In this document: one piece after another, positions 63,544 to 64,000 of the stretch
Layout: every line of letters begins with the position of its first letter
How positions within the stretch are numbered: the stretch's first letter is position 1
From: Capnocytophaga bilenii
Lineage (GTDB): Bacteria; Bacteroidota; Bacteroidia; Flavobacteriales; Flavobacteriaceae
Length of the DNA: 64,000 nt
Assembly (NCBI RefSeq): GCF_017565765.1
Contig: NZ_JAGDYP010000004.1
Span: 160,606 to 224,605, forward strand
Direction: 5' to 3'
The notes under the pieces: generated by a model
What the model was told of the DNA's origin: nothing
Databases searched by the model: none
Seen by the model: the letters and a program-made list of their open reading frames with translations, nothing else
Made by a program: the position numbers and the translations under genes

Positions 63544-64000
63544 ATGGCTAAAAATGTAGTGATTGTTGAGTCGCCAGCAAAAGCAAAAACTATTGAAAAA
63601 TTTCTTGGTAAAGACTATAAAGTAGTATCGAGTTATGGGCATATTGCTGACTTGCCTTCCAATGAATTGGGAGTAGATGTGCAAAACGGATTCAAACCAC
63701 AGTATTTGATTTCGAACGATAAAAAGAACTTGGTAAAAGAGCTCAAAGCACTTACATCTAAAGCCGAAATGGTATGGCTTGCATCGGATGAAGACCGCGA
63801 AGGAGAGGCTATTGCTTGGCATTTAGCGGAAACGCTTCATCTAAATGAAGCTAATACAAAACGTATTGTTTTCAACTCAATCACCAAAGCTGCTATTGAA
63901 AAAGCTATCAAGAACCCGCGAGGTATTGATTACAATTTAGTTAATGCACAACAAGCACGCCGCGTGCTTGACCGCTTGGTGGGGTACGAGCTTTCGCCTG
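63544..64000 (+). CDS. topA: DNA topoisomerase I (partial, N-terminal 152 residues)
   Basis: Read directly from the sequence; runs off the right edge. TopA relaxes negative supercoils. TOPRIM domain visible: NVVIVESPAKAKTIEKFLGK, VSSYGHIADLPSNELGV, WLASDEDREGEAIAWHLAET with the catalytic-site acids Asp-Glu-Asp, RIVFNSITKAAI and the start of the DNA-binding part NLVNAQQARRVLDRLVGYEL. Confidence 0.97.
   Translation, partial: MAKNVVIVESPAKAKTIEKFLGKDYKVVSSYGHIADLPSNELGVDVQNGFKPQYLISNDKKNLVKELKALTSKAEMVWLASDEDREGEAIAWHLAETLHLNEANTKRIVFNSITKAAIEKAIKNPRGIDYNLVNAQQARRVLDRLVGYELSP

Overview
The window looks like chromosomal DNA of a low-GC Bacteroidota, most likely family Flavobacteriaceae; genus Capnocytophaga is my best guess but is inference. 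Reasons seen in the sequence: a SusC/SusD outer-membrane pair, an ExbB/ExbD/ExbD operon, DUF3137 next to LemA, many SPII lipoproteins, and promoters of the Bacteroidota type (TTG, about 19 bases, TAnnTTTG) in front of many genes. Housekeeping genes present include gyrB, topA (cut by the right edge), purA, asnS, thiL, hemC, trpA, trpB, trpE and a fused trpGD, fur, one tRNA-Ser(GGA), and lemA.

Layout. 0-4.1 kb: a minus-strand cluster (DinB-like, thiL, a two-gene unknown module bounded by 31-bp direct repeats, alkaline phosphatase, cation efflux protein cut by the left edge). 4.1-4.8 kb: repeat-rich spacer. 4.8-8.3 kb: two lipoproteins, DUF3137 and LemA. 8.5-10.4 kb: trpBA. 10.6-16.5 kb: SusC/SusD and an alpha/beta-hydrolase. 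16.6-19.6 kb: TatD, acyltransferase, asparaginase. 19.7-22.8 kb: tRNA-Ser, ExbB/ExbD energy-transduction operon, barrel protein. 22.8-28.3 kb: PIF1-like helicase, fur-purA, a SMI1/KNR4-SUFU fusion. 28.3-35 kb: TamB-like giant protein divergent from gyrB. 35-43.9 kb: a toxin-antitoxin pair, lipoprotein, hemC, ABC-F, SGNH plus MBOAT acyl-transfer pair, asnS. 44-46.4 kb: four minus-strand secreted proteins. 46.6-55.7 kb: a TolC/MacA/MacB-type efflux operon split in two places by accessory DNA. 55.8-60 kb: aminotransferase and trpE-trpGD. 60-60.8 kb: large repeat-rich spacer. 60.8-64 kb: two-domain esterase lipoprotein, small lipoprotein, topA start.

Most interesting signal. Spacers carry families of interspersed repeats. 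One 40-bp sequence is identical at three distant places (4.5, 32.8, 60.5 kb). A 13-bp-stem hairpin occurs five times with a compensatory base-pair change between loci. A C/G-rich palindromic repeat beginning CATCCCCCC occurs as an inverted pair around a DUF559 (Vsr/PD-(D/E)XK-like) nuclease gene and a 110-bp tandem array between tolC and macA, and as a solo copy sitting inside the loop of a terminator-like hairpin at 8.4 kb. This has the shape of a REP/RAYT-like arrangement (gene flanked by inverted palindromes, plus scattered solo copies), with a DUF559 protein in the place of the enzyme. That interpretation is a hypothesis.

The same efflux operon is split a second time: the ABC ATPase and its permease are separated by a 3.6-kb run of YARHG, SH3-like, KilA-N and unknown genes. 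This suggests the locus is a hot spot for insertions.
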